From positions 1-41,707 of the forward strand of contig JABCYU010000005.1 of the NCBI GenBank assembly GCA_013290045.1: 41,707 nucleotides of DNA, read 5' to 3'. How positions within the stretch are numbered: the first letter of the stretch is position 1; every line of letters starts with the position of its first letter. Both the position numbers and the translations under genes were made by a program. Below, one piece after another: positions 1 to 10,264 of this stretch. Source of the DNA: Methanobacteriota archaeon. Its GTDB lineage: Archaea; Thermoplasmatota; Thermoplasmata; Lutacidiplasmatales; UBA184. The notes under the pieces were generated by a model that was not told the origin of the DNA, made no database searches, and worked only from the letters and a program-made list of their open reading frames with translations.

Positions 1-2
1 AA

Positions 3-593
3 AGTCTCGTCGGGACACGCGTTTCCAATCGCAAGGGACAGCTGGAGCGTGAGCTTCCGTTCACGCTCAGCGAGCTGTCCGTGATGGCCAGCACCGGGAT
101 GTCGCCGATCGAGCTGGTCCGTCGGATGGCCCGCCGGACTCACGATCCGGCCATGACGGCGGAGTTCCAGAAGATCGTCTACAAGACGGATGTCCAAGGA
201 AAGGACCTCATCACGGCCCTGGCAGAGACGGCGAGGGAATCTCCCTCCGAATCGCTCCGGGAGTCGTTCTGGGACCTCGGCAACATGATCCATCAGGGCG
301 GCAATCTCGACGAGTATCTTCGGAACAAGTCCGACGACGTCCTCAAGCTCAAACGGGCGGTCCAGAAGGAGTTCATCGAGCGGCTGCAGACGTACGTGGA
401 CATGTACTCGAGCCTGGTCCTCATCGGCGTCCTCATGATCGCGGTCGGCGCGTTCTTGATCGACGCCTTCGGCAGCACGGTCGGTGGGTTGGATGCCAAC
501 GCCCTGCTGCTCCTGCTGACCTTCGGGCTGGTGCCCCTATCCGTCGGCATGACGACCGTTCTCATTTCCATGGCGTACGCCCGCGCGGAGTAG
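3..593 (+). CDS. Type II/IV secretion system F-domain membrane protein (TadC/FlaJ-like), 5'-truncated by window edge
   Basis: Frame is open from nt 3 (SLVGTRVSNRKGQLERELPFTLSELSVMASTGMSPIEL...), typical T2SSF motif, C-terminal TM helices. Confidence 0.8.
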   Translation, partial: SLVGTRVSNRKGQLERELPFTLSELSVMASTGMSPIELVRRMARRTHDPAMTAEFQKIVYKTDVQGKDLITALAETARESPSESLRESFWDLGNMIHQGGNLDEYLRNKSDDVLKLKRAVQKEFIERLQTYVDMYSSLVLIGVLMIAVGAFLIDAFGSTVGGLDANALLLLLTFGLVPLSVGMTTVLISMAYARAE

Positions 594-598
594 TGCCG

Positions 599-2029
599 AT
601 GCGGCGACCCTGGATCCTGCCGGCGCTCCTAGCACTCCTCACCGTGTTGATCCTGTTCGGGCAGCAGACCGGGGCCGCGGCCGTTCCCCACGCCGGTCCC
701 ATCGTCATCACGCCGCTGAACCCCCTTCCCGAGTCGGTAGCGCACACGCAGACGCCGAACATCACGGCCACCTACACCGATAGCGCCGGACAGATCCTGC
801 CCACCCAGGTGACGATGATCGTCGACGGTCTCGACGTCACCGGCATTGAAGGGACCATCGTCACTTCGAAGGAGGTGAGCTACACGCCCCCGACGATTCT
901 CAAACTGAAACCGGGTAACCACACGGTCACGGTCGACGTGACCGACTCGGCCGGGAACCACGCAGAGTACTCCTGGGGGTTCACGGTCAACATCACGGCA
1001 CCCGCGCCCAACCCCCTGGTTATCCTCAACAGTCAGGGGCCCCTGCTGGAGATCGCGGCCGGAGCCGCCATCGTGGCGGCCGGAACGGGAGGGTACATCC
1101 TCTACCTGAAGCGAACTCGGCGGTTCACTTTCAGGAAGTACTTCGCGACTCATCCGGTTCAGAAGGAGTACGTCGTTCTCTACGTGCCCGCCGTGGCCGC
1201 GTTCATCTTCATCCTGCTTGGGTTGATCTTCGTCTCGGGGACCCCCGGCGAACCCCTGCTCGCTCCCGAGTATGTGGTGATCATCGGCCTGTTCATCGGA
1301 TTGTTGGCCTTCGCGGCGGACGCACGTCGGGAGAAGCAACGACGACGAGCGTACGAGCGGGCGTTCGCCCAATTCCTGTTCGAGATGGCCGACGCGATGC
1401 GCGGGGGGATCGATCCCGCGAAATCGATCATCGAGCTCTCGAAGACGAGCGGGAACGTCATGCGGAAGGACCTCCGCATCGCCGCGGACGGAATCCGAAT
1501 GGGCCGACCCTTCGACGTCGTCCTCCAAACCATGGTCGCTCCCATGAGGAGTACCCTCATCCAACGCTACGCGGGGTTGATCTCGGACGCCGCCTCGATC
1601 GGCGGCGAGACTTCGGTGGTGGTCTACCGGGCCGCGAAGGACATGGACGACTTCATCAAGATCGAAATCGAGCGCAACCAGCAGCTCGTGCTGCCCGTCG
1701 CCGTCCTCTACATCGCGTTCGGTGTCCTGATGGCGGTCCTGTTCTCCCTCCTCTTCATCGCGCCGTCGCTCGGGAGCATCAATATCAGCTTCCTCAATGG
1801 GAATCCCCTCAACAGCGCCGGTGGGGCCGGCGGGGTCACGCCGACGACGGTTCCCCGCCTCAGCCCGGCGGCGTTGAAACAGCGGTTCTTCGACCTGATG
1901 CTCATCAATTCGATGGGGACTGGAGTCATCATCGGGGCGTTCACCGAGGGAAAGGCACGATACGGGCTCTTGCATTCGCTCGCGCTCATGGCGGCGACGG
2001 CCATCGCTTTCGCGATCGTTTTCCCCTGA
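599..2029 (+). CDS. T2SSF/TadC-like pilus assembly membrane protein with N-terminal extracytoplasmic Ig-like domain
   Basis: Signal-like N-terminus, Ig/PKD-like segment (VTVDVTDSAGNHAEYSWGFTV), TM, then FAQFLFEMADAMRGGIDPAKSIIELSK T2SSF signature; immediately follows previous gene. Confidence 0.75.
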   Translation: MRRPWILPALLALLTVLILFGQQTGAAAVPHAGPIVITPLNPLPESVAHTQTPNITATYTDSAGQILPTQVTMIVDGLDVTGIEGTIVTSKEVSYTPPTILKLKPGNHTVTVDVTDSAGNHAEYSWGFTVNITAPAPNPLVILNSQGPLLEIAAGAAIVAAGTGGYILYLKRTRRFTFRKYFATHPVQKEYVVLYVPAVAAFIFILLGLIFVSGTPGEPLLAPEYVVIIGLFIGLLAFAADARREKQRRRAYERAFAQFLFEMADAMRGGIDPAKSIIELSKTSGNVMRKDLRIAADGIRMGRPFDVVLQTMVAPMRSTLIQRYAGLISDAASIGGETSVVVYRAAKDMDDFIKIEIERNQQLVLPVAVLYIAFGVLMAVLFSLLFIAPSLGSINISFLNGNPLNSAGGAGGVTPTTVPRLSPAALKQRFFDLMLINSMGTGVIIGAFTEGKARYGLLHSLALMAATAIAFAIVFP

Positions 2030-2106
2030 TCCGGGTCCGGTCTCCTCCCCACACCACTTCAGGCGGATTCCGTCGCCTGCCCGTGCTCGACCGCTCCCGG
2101 CCGAGA

Positions 2107-2928
2107 TCAGACGTAGGTGATCGTGTCGACTCCTTGGAGTCCTTCGGTGTTCGTGATCGTGAGTCGGATCGTGTAGGTCGTGGCCGAGTTGAGTCTCGGC
2201 GCGGTCTGCTTTTCTCCCCAGTAGTTCAAGGAGCCGGGGTTGACGAGCCAGGTCCAGTTCAGGATGGTGAGATTGCCCGTCTGGAACGAATTGCTACCGT
2301 CGAGCAACGGGACCTGCACGTAGCTGCCGGAACTAGCATTCCACGTCTGGAGAGTCTGGACGAGGGCGATGGCCGTCGGGGGGATGAACAATCCGGTGAA
2401 TACATTCTGGAAGCTCGTCAGGAGTTGAAAGTTGAGGCTGGTAGATGTGGAAACCTCGTACGCGGGGTTGTAGAACGACGAAAGCGCCCCACCCTGCGAA
2501 TCGACCTGAAGGTAGACCTGATCGCGGGGGTTCAGCGTGAGCTGGCCCCCGGGTCCGACCGCCGTATTGGTCCAAGTTCCCGTCACCAAATCCAGCCGGA
2601 CCGCGGAGTAGTTCTTCACGGCATTTCCGTTCAGCGTGAGCTCCGTGAGGGTCGACGGATTGACGTAAAGACTCGCTACCGTGAAGTTCAACCAAGCCCA
2701 GGAAGTCGCGCCCGGAGGGCTGCTCGAGTTGAGCGTGGGGGCCACGCGAAGCACTTTGAGCGACTCGAGCGCCTTCTCCTGGGCCAACGCGCGTTCCGCC
2801 TGGACTGTTTTCTGATATCCTTGGACAAAGACTGCGAGAGCGGTGGCCGCGACCACGACAATGAGCACGAGCATCAGCGATCCGACGATCTCGGAGAGAC
2901 CTCGGTTGCTGGCGTGAAAGCGACCCAT
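2107..2928 (-). CDS. Archaeal type IV pilin-like protein
   Basis: N-terminus MGRFHASNRGLSEIVGSLMLVLIVVVAATALAVFVQGY is a class III signal peptide/pilin hydrophobic helix. Confidence 0.75.
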   Translation of the reverse strand: MGRFHASNRGLSEIVGSLMLVLIVVVAATALAVFVQGYQKTVQAERALAQEKALESLKVLRVAPTLNSSSPPGATSWAWLNFTVASLYVNPSTLTELTLNGNAVKNYSAVRLDLVTGTWTNTAVGPGGQLTLNPRDQVYLQVDSQGGALSSFYNPAYEVSTSTSLNFQLLTSFQNVFTGLFIPPTAIALVQTLQTWNASSGSYVQVPLLDGSNSFQTGNLTILNWTWLVNPGSLNYWGEKQTAPRLNSATTYTIRLTITNTEGLQGVDTITYV

Positions 2929-3044
2929 CGAGTGCCCACCGGCACGGCGGGTAAAAGGCCCGCCTCCATAGATTGCGTAGTTCCCCGGTGGGACTCATAC
3001 ACTACCGATGCCGGCCTTATGCCACGGGGACCCTTCCGCGGCGC

Positions 3045-3674
3045 ATGGGCATTCCGGTCGAGGTACCCGGCCTCGACACCATCATTCCCGAGCTGGGCAA
3101 CGCCCGTCTTGTCGTCGTGGAATCCGGGGCGGACGGGGCAAAGAGTTTCTTCGTCCGAAGGTTGGCCCTGACCGCGCTGCGGCGGGAGCAGCCGGTCACG
3201 TTCGTGATCTCCCGGGACCGTGGCGAGCTCCAGCAGCTGCTGACGACGGAAGGAAAGCTCGACACTTGGGCCGAGCCGAAAATAGAGATCTTCGAACGGG
3301 ACTCGCTCGACACCGTCGGGGAGTACGGGACGAACGGCGGCCTCCTAGCGTTCGATTCGTTCTCGTTCCTGACCCTCGACCTGCCGGGTCCGAGCTTTGC
3401 CGCCCTTATCCGCCGGTTTCGCGAACTCTGCCACGAGAAAGGAACCACTATCGTCCTCGCCACGGACCGGGGCATGTTCGAGGCTCAGTCGGAGGCGGTG
3501 GCGATGCACCTGGCCGACGGGGTTATCCAGTTCCACAGCAAGGAGGGTCCGGAGGGGATCGTGCGCTACCTGAGGATCCCCAAGTGGATGGACGGCAAGT
3601 TCGTCGACCGGAACATCTATTACGAATTCGATGGGAAGCGACTGGCGATCGATCTCCGGAGGCGGGTCCTCTGA
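3045..3674 (+). CDS. KaiC/FlaH-like RecA-superfamily protein
   Basis: MGIPVEVPGLDTIIPELGNARLVVVESGADGAKSFFVRRLA...; RecA/KaiC-like layout with degenerate P-loop. Confidence 0.55.
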   Translation: MGIPVEVPGLDTIIPELGNARLVVVESGADGAKSFFVRRLALTALRREQPVTFVISRDRGELQQLLTTEGKLDTWAEPKIEIFERDSLDTVGEYGTNGGLLAFDSFSFLTLDLPGPSFAALIRRFRELCHEKGTTIVLATDRGMFEAQSEAVAMHLADGVIQFHSKEGPEGIVRYLRIPKWMDGKFVDRNIYYEFDGKRLAIDLRRRVL

Positions 3675-3689
3675 CCCGATGAGGAATCC

Positions 3690-4778
3690 GTGCCGATCTC
3701 TACCTTCGAGCGATACGGACTGACCAGCAACCCGTTCCGCGAACTCGCCAGCGAGAGCCTCCAGGACATCGAGGTCTACCACGTCAACCTCGAGATCGAC
3801 CAGAGCCTTCAGTCGATCCGGGACGAGGTCTGGGAGAAGGAGAACCGCGTGGTCGTCGCGATCGTGGGGTCGCACGGGACCGGCAAGACGGAGCGGCTTC
3901 TCGTGACCGCCGCCGAGGCGCGCGAGCACAAGGCGTTCACGGTCTACATGGATGTGACCTCCCAGACCAACTGGATCCTCCGCGGTCTCGCCGGTGAGTT
4001 CCTGAAGGCGGCCAAGCTCGCTGGAGTCCCAAAGGGATTCAGCTATCCCGCCTGGTTCCGAGAGATCACCGCGCTTCAGAAAGTCTCGGACGAAAAGTAC
4101 GATCCGATACAGGCCGGCAAGACCATCGCGCAGGCCCTCAGCGAGAACGCTCCCGCGGTGCTCCTCCTGAACGACCTCCATAACCTGACGAAGACGCCCG
4201 AACTTGATGCGTTCGGAAAGACCCTCCAAGAGGTGTTCGATGCGATCCGGCCGGGGGTGTTGGTCATGTTCGGGTGTTATCAGGGCTACCTCGACTGGAT
4301 CGTCAAGAATCGTCCGGCCCTCGCCTCCCGGATCAATCGGACGTTCTACCTGCCCAAGATGACGAATGACGAGGCGGCCCTCCTGCTGGCGAAGAAGCTG
4401 CTGGGCCGGCGGGTCGTGGAGGAGATCGAGCCTTTGTACCCATTCGACAAAGAGGCCGTTGCCGCCATCAATGAGGCCGCTGGGGGGAACCCCCGCCGTA
4501 TCCTGGAGATCGCGGACCTCGCAATCGAGTACGGGGTGGAACACCGGGCGTACCGAGTCGATGGGGAGGCCGTCAAGGCAGCCCTCGCCGCCCATCAAGA
4601 GGAGAAACCAGCCGCGGAGAGCTCGATGGGCAGATCGGATGCTCCGTCGCCGATGGCGGCATCAACTCCCTCTGCTGCTCCGACCGTGCCGGTACGCCGT
4701 ACCTTCTTCCGCCGAGGCCCCAGGTCCCCCGAGAGCGCATCGACCGCCTCGGCTTCCCAGGCCGAGCCTGACGCCTGA
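3690..4778 (+). CDS. AAA ATPase (ExeA/Orc-like)
   Basis: Walker A GSHGTGKT, Walker B-like VLLLNDLHNL, sensor region GGNPRRILEIADLA. Confidence 0.75.
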   Translation: MPISTFERYGLTSNPFRELASESLQDIEVYHVNLEIDQSLQSIRDEVWEKENRVVVAIVGSHGTGKTERLLVTAAEAREHKAFTVYMDVTSQTNWILRGLAGEFLKAAKLAGVPKGFSYPAWFREITALQKVSDEKYDPIQAGKTIAQALSENAPAVLLLNDLHNLTKTPELDAFGKTLQEVFDAIRPGVLVMFGCYQGYLDWIVKNRPALASRINRTFYLPKMTNDEAALLLAKKLLGRRVVEEIEPLYPFDKEAVAAINEAAGGNPRRILEIADLAIEYGVEHRAYRVDGEAVKAALAAHQEEKPAAESSMGRSDAPSPMAASTPSAAPTVPVRRTFFRRGPRSPESASTASASQAEPDA

Positions 4779-4832
4779 CGGGTGGGAACGCCGAGCGACC
4801 GGGGCGATCTCAAAGAATCCGTTTTCCCCGGT

Positions 4833-5849
4833 TCACGTGTCTTCGGGCGTCATCAGGACGGCGAGGTCGATCGCCTGCTCCGCGATATCGGCGGCGTAGC
4901 TGGCCGTTCGACCCAAGCTGTCGACGACGGTCCCCAGGGCGAGAAGCTCCTCTCCCTTTCGGGTGGCGGCCCGATGGGAAAGCGCATCGATCAACCTCTG
5001 GTGCTGAGCTCGATCGTCGATCGCCTCGTTCGCCGCGTCGACGTCTCCCTGGATCAGGGCGGTGAACGCCTTGTCCAGTATCCCGACCGCCGACGCCGTT
5101 GCCTCGTCGAGGTCCTTGCTGAGCTTCGGGTCGATCGCCTTCCCGTTCGTCAGGGTCGAGAAGGTCCCGGCGATCCGCTCCGCGTGGTCGCCGATCCGTT
5201 CCAGCAACTTCGCCACGAGCCGGTAACTGTGACCCGCGAGTCGGGCCGTCCGGTCCGCCCCGGAATTGCTGGACGTCTGGGTGAGATGGTACTGCTTCGC
5301 CACCATCCAGTACAGGCGGTCGACGTCCTGGTCCCGCTGGGCCACATCGTGCGCCAGCGCCGACGCGGACGTCTTCAGCGATAGGATTGCGTCCTCCAGC
5401 ATCGCCCGGACCGTGAGGTGCATCCGCCGGAGACACTTCTCGGCGCTCAGCTCCGTGGCGTCGGAGAGGTCCTGGATGACCAGGCTGCCTCGGCTCTCCT
5501 CGATCACCTCGGGTCCGATTACCAAGCGGCAGAATTCGCGCGCGACGCGGCGAACGAAGGGACCCCGTTCCGACGGGAACCGGACCTCAATGAGCCCGAA
5601 ACCGGATACGTAGGCCCCGATCAACTTCCGGAGAAGGTGCTCCCGAGCCTCCTCACCCTTCTCGTGAAACACCTTCCGACGGACCGCTGGTTTCTCCACC
5701 GCGTGGTGGCGGACCACGACGGCGCCGTCGGCGGGGGTTTCTAGGAAGAGGGTGTCGCCTGCCTTCAGCCCCGCATTGGTTACCCAGCGCTTCGGGAGGG
5801 AGACAACGTACGTCGAACCGCCAGCGAGCTGGAGCTTGCGACCCTCCAT
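4833..5849 (-). CDS. Phosphate-uptake regulator: N-terminal AbrB/SpoVT domain plus PhoU domains
   Basis: MEGRKLQLAGGSTYVVSLPKRWVTNAGLKAGD (AbrB) followed by PhoU-like helical repeats (LLERIGDHAERIAG). Confidence 0.85.
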   Translation of the reverse strand: MEGRKLQLAGGSTYVVSLPKRWVTNAGLKAGDTLFLETPADGAVVVRHHAVEKPAVRRKVFHEKGEEAREHLLRKLIGAYVSGFGLIEVRFPSERGPFVRRVAREFCRLVIGPEVIEESRGSLVIQDLSDATELSAEKCLRRMHLTVRAMLEDAILSLKTSASALAHDVAQRDQDVDRLYWMVAKQYHLTQTSSNSGADRTARLAGHSYRLVAKLLERIGDHAERIAGTFSTLTNGKAIDPKLSKDLDEATASAVGILDKAFTALIQGDVDAANEAIDDRAQHQRLIDALSHRAATRKGEELLALGTVVDSLGRTASYAADIAEQAIDLAVLMTPEDT

Positions 5850-5907
5850 GGCGACCCCGGAGTCCGCTGAGAACCTACGATGACTTAACGGCGCACTCCG
5901 AATCTAT

Positions 5908-5931
5908 GTACTAGGCCTGACATGTCAGTAC
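5908..5931. promoter_or_regulatory. Palindromic operator-like site GTACT-AGGC-CTGACATGTCAG-TAC
   Basis: CTGACATGTCAG (5917-5928) is a perfect 12-bp palindrome, flanked by GTACT/AGTAC inverted arms, about 60 nt upstream of the AbrB-PhoU start. Confidence 0.5.
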
Positions 5932-6129
5932 TTCTCCGATTGTTGATTCATTGAGCTCGTGCCCTCCCCGCGAGGCGGGAAACGGCGATTGACCCGCGGA
6001 GTCCGCCAACTTCTGGCCCCTCGGCCTGGAACGCAATCGCCCGTTTTTCCCTGTGAGAAGCGCGGGACTCGCCCGTCTGACCCATGCAATCCGGTCAACC
6101 TTAATAGGCGAGGCGAAACCCGTCCTTGG

Positions 6130-8937
6130 ATGCGCCCAGCGTTAGTTCTGGTCGCAGTCATCGTCGTCGCCTTCGTCGTGGCGAGCGGGCAATCGATCGG
6201 AAGCAACCATCGCGAGAGCGGGATGTCGTCCCACCCGAACCGGGTCATCGCCCCGCTCAACCTACCCACGTCCTTCCAGAACCGGCCCGGCATCGCCCCC
6301 GAGCCCACGGTGCAGGTCCTCTCGTCCGTCACCGTGATCCTTCCCGACGGGAACGTCAGCAACTCATCGGCGCCGATCCAGCAAATCGGAGGGACGTACA
6401 CTCTCGTGGGGGGTTTTACCGGCTCCATTCTGGACGAACGCAACGGGAGCGTGTTGAACGGGAATGGCAAGACGCTGACCCAGTCGGCGGGGACGTCCGC
6501 CGCGATTGTCGCCCTCGACGTCCAGCAGATCGCCATCCGGAACTTCACGCTCGCGGCTCCGGGGACGGGAATACTGCTCGAGGGGGTGCTCGGCGCTTCC
6601 GTGATGGGGAACACGATCGCCAGCACGAACTGGTCCATCGACGCCGTTGACTCCTCTAACCTGAGCGTCGCGGCCAATCAAGCTCCCGGAACGGAAGGGA
6701 CGTTTTTCGCCGGCGATTCCAACCTCACGGTGTTGGACAACAACCTGACGGGATCGACTCAAACCGCCGTGAGCGTCGGTAGTTCATCGACCGTGACCAT
6801 CGTCGGCAACCAGGCGAACGGCTCGCAGGCCGGGGTGGCCGCGAGCCTCTCCGACGGGGTGGTCATCCGGTCCAATGACCTCTCCAGTATCGCGGAGGGG
6901 ATCTACGAGGATGGAGTCACCTCGTCGCGGCTCCAGTCGAACAACCTGGGATTCTCCAATGTTGGGATCAGCATATATCGCGGATATGGGGTTACGGCGT
7001 CGGCGGACTCCGGAAAGGGGGGCCAAGCCGGAATCTCAACGTATCAGACCACGAATTCGGTGTTCAACAGTGAGTCCTTCACCGGATTCGTGACGGGAGC
7101 CGATCTCGAATACGACGTAAACGTCAGCGTCACTTCTTGTGACTTCGCGAGCGCCGCTGACGCGCTCATCCTGGTGAGCTCGACGAATGCCGGGATTCTT
7201 TCGAACAATCTCTCCGCGTTCTCCCATATCGGCCTCCAGGCATCTTATTCTTCCAATCTCACCGTTGGCTCGAACACTCTGCTCGGCGCAGCCCCCAACT
7301 CCGCCGTCGCGATCTCGACATTCGCGGATCACGGCCTCTCGGTGCGCTTGAACCTGGCTCAAGGCGCGCCGATCGGCTTCGAGGACGCATACTCCTCGAC
7401 CCTGACGGTGAGCCTCAACGACTTCTCGAAATCGACCACCGGAGCGGCCGCCATTTCGGTCACGGCGGACACGGCCGTGACCGTATCGTTCAACAACGCG
7501 AGCTCGGCAGGACATGCGGGATTCCAGGCCATCGCGACCCAGGGCCTAGCGGTCGTCTTCAACCGTTTCTCCCACGCCGGATTTTCCGGGATCAATGTCT
7601 CCAATGTGGGATCCGCCGTTATCGAGAACAATACGGTCGATCACGCGGGCCGTTGGGGGATCGACCTCACGGCCTCGACGAGGCTGACCGTGATGTGGAA
7701 TCTCGGGGGTTACGCTTTGGGCCCCAACGGGACGGGAATCATGGCCAGCCTCGTGACCGCCAGCGAGATCGCCCAAAACAATGCGACCAGTTCCACCTTC
7801 GGCCTCTACTTGGAGAACTGCACCGACCTCCAGCTGATCGACAACAACGGTTCCTACGCGTCGGTGGGTTTGGAACTTCTCCACGACGTGAACACCACCG
7901 CCGCGGGAAACTGGTTCGTCGGAGATCACTTGGGCTTCCTGATCTCGGGCAGCAGCAACCTCTGGGTCTACCACAACAACTTCATCGGAGACGCCGGCTG
8001 GGCCAATCCCCCGTCCGTGCAGGTCGTGCATTGGGACGCCGGATACCCCGAGGGAGGGAACTTCTGGGGAAACCACACCGGCCCGGACCAGCTGTCGGGG
8101 CCCACTCAGTCCTGGACGGGACCCGACGGAGTCGTCGACCACCCCCTCCAGATCAACACCTCGAATGTGGACCGATTCCCCCTCACCACCCCGTGGTTCG
8201 GCTACACGCTCACCTTCACCGCCAGCGGGTTGCATTCCTACCCGTGGACCGTTGTCCTGAACGGGGTTCCTTTCCCCTCCTACACCGCGACGTTGGTCAT
8301 CCCCCAGACCAACGGCCCCGGGAGCACCTACACGTTCCGGATCCTACCCGTCCCCGGCTACACGGTGGCCGAACCGACCGCCGGACCGTATCCGGACGAG
8401 CGCAACAACATCTCGATCCTCGTGCAGTTCCAGGCGTTCCTGATTCCGGTGACCTTTACCGCGTACGGGCTGGCCCCCGGCACCCAGTGGTCGATTGTCA
8501 TCGGGTCGACGGTGTTCGGGTCGAACACGAGCGCCGTCGTTACCGCTCTCGCCAACGGTTCGTACAACTACCTGGCCGGAAAGGTCCCTGGCTATCTCCC
8601 CGTGGTCGCGGCGGGGGTCATCTACGTGCAGGGGAGCGCAGTTCAGATCGCCGTCGTGTACGCGGGGGGTGCGCCGGCGAAATCCTCGACCAGCCCGGGT
8701 TGGCTCACCACGATGACGATGGCGATGTTCGCCGCGGGACTTGCGATCGGGGTGGCGGCCACTTGGTTCGCGTTCGGTCCCTTGGAATTCAAACGGAAGG
8801 CGAAGAAACCACCGCCGGCGACGGCTTGGACCGCCCCCACGACCGGTCACCTCGGGGGAAACTCGGGAGGTTCGCCGGACGCTCCGGCCAACTTCGCCCC
8901 CCCTGGGTCGGGTCCCCCCGAACCCCCTTCCCGGTGA
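6130..8937 (+). CDS. NosD-like right-handed parallel beta-helix surface protein with C-terminal TM anchor
   Basis: Many repeats of the form N..S.VG(I/L).....N(L/V)T; C-terminal TM (WLTTMTMAMFAAGLAIGVAATWFAF) and Pro-rich tail; ORF can extend to 5959 but first ATG with signal-like N-terminus is 6130. Confidence 0.7.
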   Translation: MRPALVLVAVIVVAFVVASGQSIGSNHRESGMSSHPNRVIAPLNLPTSFQNRPGIAPEPTVQVLSSVTVILPDGNVSNSSAPIQQIGGTYTLVGGFTGSILDERNGSVLNGNGKTLTQSAGTSAAIVALDVQQIAIRNFTLAAPGTGILLEGVLGASVMGNTIASTNWSIDAVDSSNLSVAANQAPGTEGTFFAGDSNLTVLDNNLTGSTQTAVSVGSSSTVTIVGNQANGSQAGVAASLSDGVVIRSNDLSSIAEGIYEDGVTSSRLQSNNLGFSNVGISIYRGYGVTASADSGKGGQAGISTYQTTNSVFNSESFTGFVTGADLEYDVNVSVTSCDFASAADALILVSSTNAGILSNNLSAFSHIGLQASYSSNLTVGSNTLLGAAPNSAVAISTFADHGLSVRLNLAQGAPIGFEDAYSSTLTVSLNDFSKSTTGAAAISVTADTAVTVSFNNASSAGHAGFQAIATQGLAVVFNRFSHAGFSGINVSNVGSAVIENNTVDHAGRWGIDLTASTRLTVMWNLGGYALGPNGTGIMASLVTASEIAQNNATSSTFGLYLENCTDLQLIDNNGSYASVGLELLHDVNTTAAGNWFVGDHLGFLISGSSNLWVYHNNFIGDAGWANPPSVQVVHWDAGYPEGGNFWGNHTGPDQLSGPTQSWTGPDGVVDHPLQINTSNVDRFPLTTPWFGYTLTFTASGLHSYPWTVVLNGVPFPSYTATLVIPQTNGPGSTYTFRILPVPGYTVAEPTAGPYPDERNNISILVQFQAFLIPVTFTAYGLAPGTQWSIVIGSTVFGSNTSAVVTALANGSYNYLAGKVPGYLPVVAAGVIYVQGSAVQIAVVYAGGAPAKSSTSPGWLTTMTMAMFAAGLAIGVAATWFAFGPLEFKRKAKKPPPATAWTAPTTGHLGGNSGGSPDAPANFAPPGSGPPEPPSR

Positions 8938-8975
8938 GTTCCTCGAACCCCGAGGCGGACTCCCAAGAGGCTTCG

Positions 8976-9572
8976 TCAGGTGATCACGAGCGTCAGGACA
9001 CCCGTGAACGCGGCATCCGGAACGTTCACCGAGAACGAGAGCAGCTGCGTCGCGTTCGCCGGGACCGCCAGAGGGACGTTCGCGCCGGTGATGCTGAACC
9101 CGGGCGTCGACGTCGTGACCGAGTGAACCGTGCAGGGGGCGGTGGCGTTGGCCGTGGTGTTGTTGCCGGAGATCTGGTAGGTGAGCTCGACCGTGTCGCC
9201 GCTGCTCGCATTGAACCCGACGTCGGTACTCCCGTCCAGGCCGCAGGCATTGTCCGGCGAGCTGAAGTTGATTCCGGTGACGACCACATCGGGCGAGGTC
9301 GGTAGCAGCACGAAGGCGAGTCCCCCGACCAAGAGGAACGCGACCACCAGCGCGAGGACGATGAGACCCCAGCGCCGACGTTTTGGGGCGGGGGCGGCTG
9401 GAACCGGGGAGCCGGTCCACCCAGTGGGGGCCCCGCTGCTCGGTGGTGGGATCGCCGACGCGCTTGGCAAAGGAGGGCTCGGTCCCCCCACGAGCGGGCT
9501 CCCGCAGTACTGACAGAAGCTCGCCTGCGGGGGGTTTCCGCCTCCGCACTGGGTGCAGAACTTGTCCGTCAT
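8976..9572 (-). CDS. Zinc-ribbon membrane protein with extracellular domain
   Basis: MTDKFCTQCGGGNPPQASFCQYCGSPL zinc ribbon, Pro-rich linker, one TM helix, Ig-like ectodomain. Confidence 0.65.
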   Translation of the reverse strand: MTDKFCTQCGGGNPPQASFCQYCGSPLVGGPSPPLPSASAIPPPSSGAPTGWTGSPVPAAPAPKRRRWGLIVLALVVAFLLVGGLAFVLLPTSPDVVVTGINFSSPDNACGLDGSTDVGFNASSGDTVELTYQISGNNTTANATAPCTVHSVTTSTPGFSITGANVPLAVPANATQLLSFSVNVPDAAFTGVLTLVIT

Positions 9573-9673
9573 CCGCGGAGCAGAAAATTCGGCTCGCTAC
9601 TTAGCATTGGTCCGCCGCCGGGGGGACCCCCGGCTCTGTCCGATCGCCGCGGCGAGCCGCGACGGGCAGCGCC

Positions 9674-10174
9674 TCACTCACTCGCTGGCACTCGCCGGGG
9701 CACACCGGACGCCACGCGGCCGTCCTCGATCGTGCGCGCGAACGCGCTCAGCGTGCCGAGCATCAGTCCCGCATCCTTTGGATAGACCTCGACGACGCTC
9801 CGGGGCCGACCATCGGCAAAGACGCGGTCGGCGTGATGCCGGATCCCGAACTGGAAGAGCGAGGTGAGGATCGGCCACACCTCGAGACCCTTCTCGGTGA
9901 GCTCATAGTACGGGTGGCGCCGATCCTCCTCGGGAACCACCCGTCGGATCAAGTCCTCCGACACGAGCTGGCGAAGTCGGATGGAGAGGGTCCTCTGCCG
10001 GAGCCCGGGATTCCGGCTCCGGATGAGCCCGAAGCTCGCCTTCGGGAAGAATGCCACGTCCCGGAGGATATTGAGCGTCCACTTCCGACCGAGAGAGCCG
10101 AGGGTCGTTGCGATCGGGCACGCCTCGACCGGAACCGCGGGCGGCGACGGATACGGTCCCAGGCGGTGGCTCAT
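9674..10174 (-). CDS. HxlR-family winged-helix transcriptional regulator
   Basis: CPIATTLGSLGRKWTLNILRDVAFFPKASFGLIRSRNPGLRQRTLSIRLRQLVSEDLIRR. Confidence 0.85.
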   Translation of the reverse strand: MSHRLGPYPSPPAVPVEACPIATTLGSLGRKWTLNILRDVAFFPKASFGLIRSRNPGLRQRTLSIRLRQLVSEDLIRRVVPEEDRRHPYYELTEKGLEVWPILTSLFQFGIRHHADRVFADGRPRSVVEVYPKDAGLMLGTLSAFARTIEDGRVASGVPRRVPASE

Positions 10175-10264
10175 GGGGCGCTCGAGGGGGCCGACCGTCT
10201 ATAACGGCTCGGTCGAGCCCGGGCGTGGGCCCCCTCGAGAGCGGCGGCGATGGATTCCCCCCGC

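Noticed and set aside
629-1975. Long antisense ORF (448 aa) opposite the TadC-like gene
   Set aside because: Arg/Glu/Asp-rich shadow ORF caused by high GC codon bias; the sense frame has clear homology-like motifs.
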